From Mesorhizobium opportunistum WSM2075 (GTDB taxonomy: Bacteria; Pseudomonadota; Alphaproteobacteria; Rhizobiales; Rhizobiaceae): 64,000 nt of DNA. The notes under the pieces were generated by a model. That model did not search any database, was not told the DNA's origin, and saw nothing but the letters and a program-made list of their open reading frames with translations. Shown here piece after piece: positions 63,375 through 64,000 of the stretch; within the stretch, counting starts at the first letter, position 1, and each line of letters starts with the position of its first letter. Location of the stretch: the NCBI RefSeq assembly GCF_000176035.2, contig NC_015675.1, forward strand, positions 1,612,001 through 1,676,000, read 5' to 3'. A program made the position numbers and the translations under genes.

Positions 63375-64000
63375 GTGACATTGCGAGGAACCATCGGGTC
63401 GGGATACTACAAGCAGGCAGCGCTGGCGCTGCTTGTGGCCGGCGTTGCCATGGTGGCGGCCTCGATCGTGCTCGCGAGGCTGAGCCTCGATGCGGAGGCG
63501 CTCAAGCTCTCCCTGCAAGTATCGGTGGCGGTGGCGGTCGGCGCGCTTTTCCTCGCCGGCCTGTTCATCCGCCGCATCTCCGACGACCGGCGGCAGATCG
63601 CGGAGAGCGAGCAGCGGTTCCGCCGGGCCATGGAGGATTCGGCGATCGGCATCGCGGTCGTCGGGTTGGACGGGCGCATTATCGAGGCCAATCCGGCTTT
63701 CGCGGCCATGCTTGGCTACAGCCGCGAGGAGATCGAGGCGCTGACCTTCTTCCAGATCACGCATCCCGACGACCTGCAGATCGGGCGCGAAACGATGGAC
63801 GGACTGAAGGCGGGCACCGTCCATGCCTTCCAGTTCGAGAAGCGCTACCTCAAGAAGGACGGCACACCCATCTGGGCTCATCTTGCCGGCTCCGTCATTC
63901 GCGACGAGACAAGCGGGCGGCCGCTCTATCTCGTCTCGCAGATCGAGGACATCGACGCGCGCAAGCAGGCCGAGGCGCACATTGCCGAGGCCGAAACGCG
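63375..64000 (+). CDS. Membrane PAS-domain sensor (3' end outside window)
   Basis: From a GTG at 63375 the frame stays open for 208 codons to the window edge. The product begins with two transmembrane helices (about 13-35 and 46-66), then a coiled linker (SDDRRQIAESEQRFRRAMED) and a PAS domain: SAIGIAVVGLDGRIIEANPAFAAMLGYSREEIEAL to YLVSQIEDIDARKQAEAHI. Histidine kinase or GGDEF output would lie downstream. GGGGGTGG precedes the GTG. A 13-codon leader frame overlaps the start. Confidence 0.8.
   Translation, partial: MTLRGTIGSGYYKQAALALLVAGVAMVAASIVLARLSLDAEALKLSLQVSVAVAVGALFLAGLFIRRISDDRRQIAESEQRFRRAMEDSAIGIAVVGLDGRIIEANPAFAAMLGYSREEIEALTFFQITHPDDLQIGRETMDGLKAGTVHAFQFEKRYLKKDGTPIWAHLAGSVIRDETSGRPLYLVSQIEDIDARKQAEAHIAEAET

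Overview
The window reads as chromosomal DNA of a Rhizobiales alphaproteobacterium, most likely Mesorhizobium or a close Phyllobacteriaceae relative. The grounds are high GC, genes packed on both strands, a cobST pair next to bolA and a J-domain gene, an lptM-lysA-TIGR02302 block beside argH/tlpA, ftsEX with hpt, a SAM-II riboswitch on metX, a RirA-type iron box, a CtrA box and a SigF/NrsF-type sigma/anti-sigma pair. No phage, insertion sequence, CRISPR array, rRNA or tRNA was seen. This is mostly core genome with small accessory cassettes.

Layout. 1-2.3 kb: stress kinase prkA and the start of its partner yeaH. 2.7-5.2 kb: a secreted alpha/beta hydrolase and a TPP enzyme. 5.2-10.4 kb: bolA, a J-domain protein, cobaltochelatase cobS/cobT and an exported phytase-like protein. 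10.6-13.5 kb: a spermidine-synthase-like enzyme, the queuosine-precursor transporter yhhQ under a candidate preQ1-I riboswitch, rpmB and a DUF3108 protein. 13.6-21.2 kb: transporters, lysoplasmalogenase-like protein, glyoxalase II, a YddA-like ABC exporter and a glycosyltransferase. 21.6-28.2 kb: amino-acid block metW/metX (SAM-II riboswitch plus terminator), hisC, tyrC, then a PfkB kinase and a DUF2125 protein. 28.3-38.7 kb: chaC, an aldo/keto reductase, a LysE exporter, plsC, a LysR-controlled three-gene cassette, ydcF, ftsX/ftsE, hpt and a receiver protein. 38.7-48.6 kb: DMT transporter/LysR pair, a TIGR02302 membrane protein, a threonine dehydratase/ArsR pair, lysA, lptM, argH, tlpA. 48.6-57.8 kb: an MHYT-PAS-GGDEF-EAL protein, an EEP-family hydrolase and the glycerol-3-phosphate operon ugpBAEC plus a phosphodiesterase. 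57.9-64 kb: an Fe(III) ABC transporter behind a RirA-type box, the sigma/NrsF pair and a truncated PAS sensor.

The most rewarding signals lie between genes. A compact H-type pseudoknot, built like a class-I preQ1 aptamer, contains the Shine-Dalgarno sequence and the start codon of yhhQ. metX has a SAM-II aptamer followed by an intrinsic terminator. Short tandem duplications (15-24 bp units) sit at gene boundaries at least eight times, several carrying start or stop codons. The CMD/DUF1348/PNPOx-like cassette with its divergent LysR gene (31.5-34.3 kb) is the best candidate for an uncharacterised functional module. Gene functions are read from motifs and family memory; no database search was possible.
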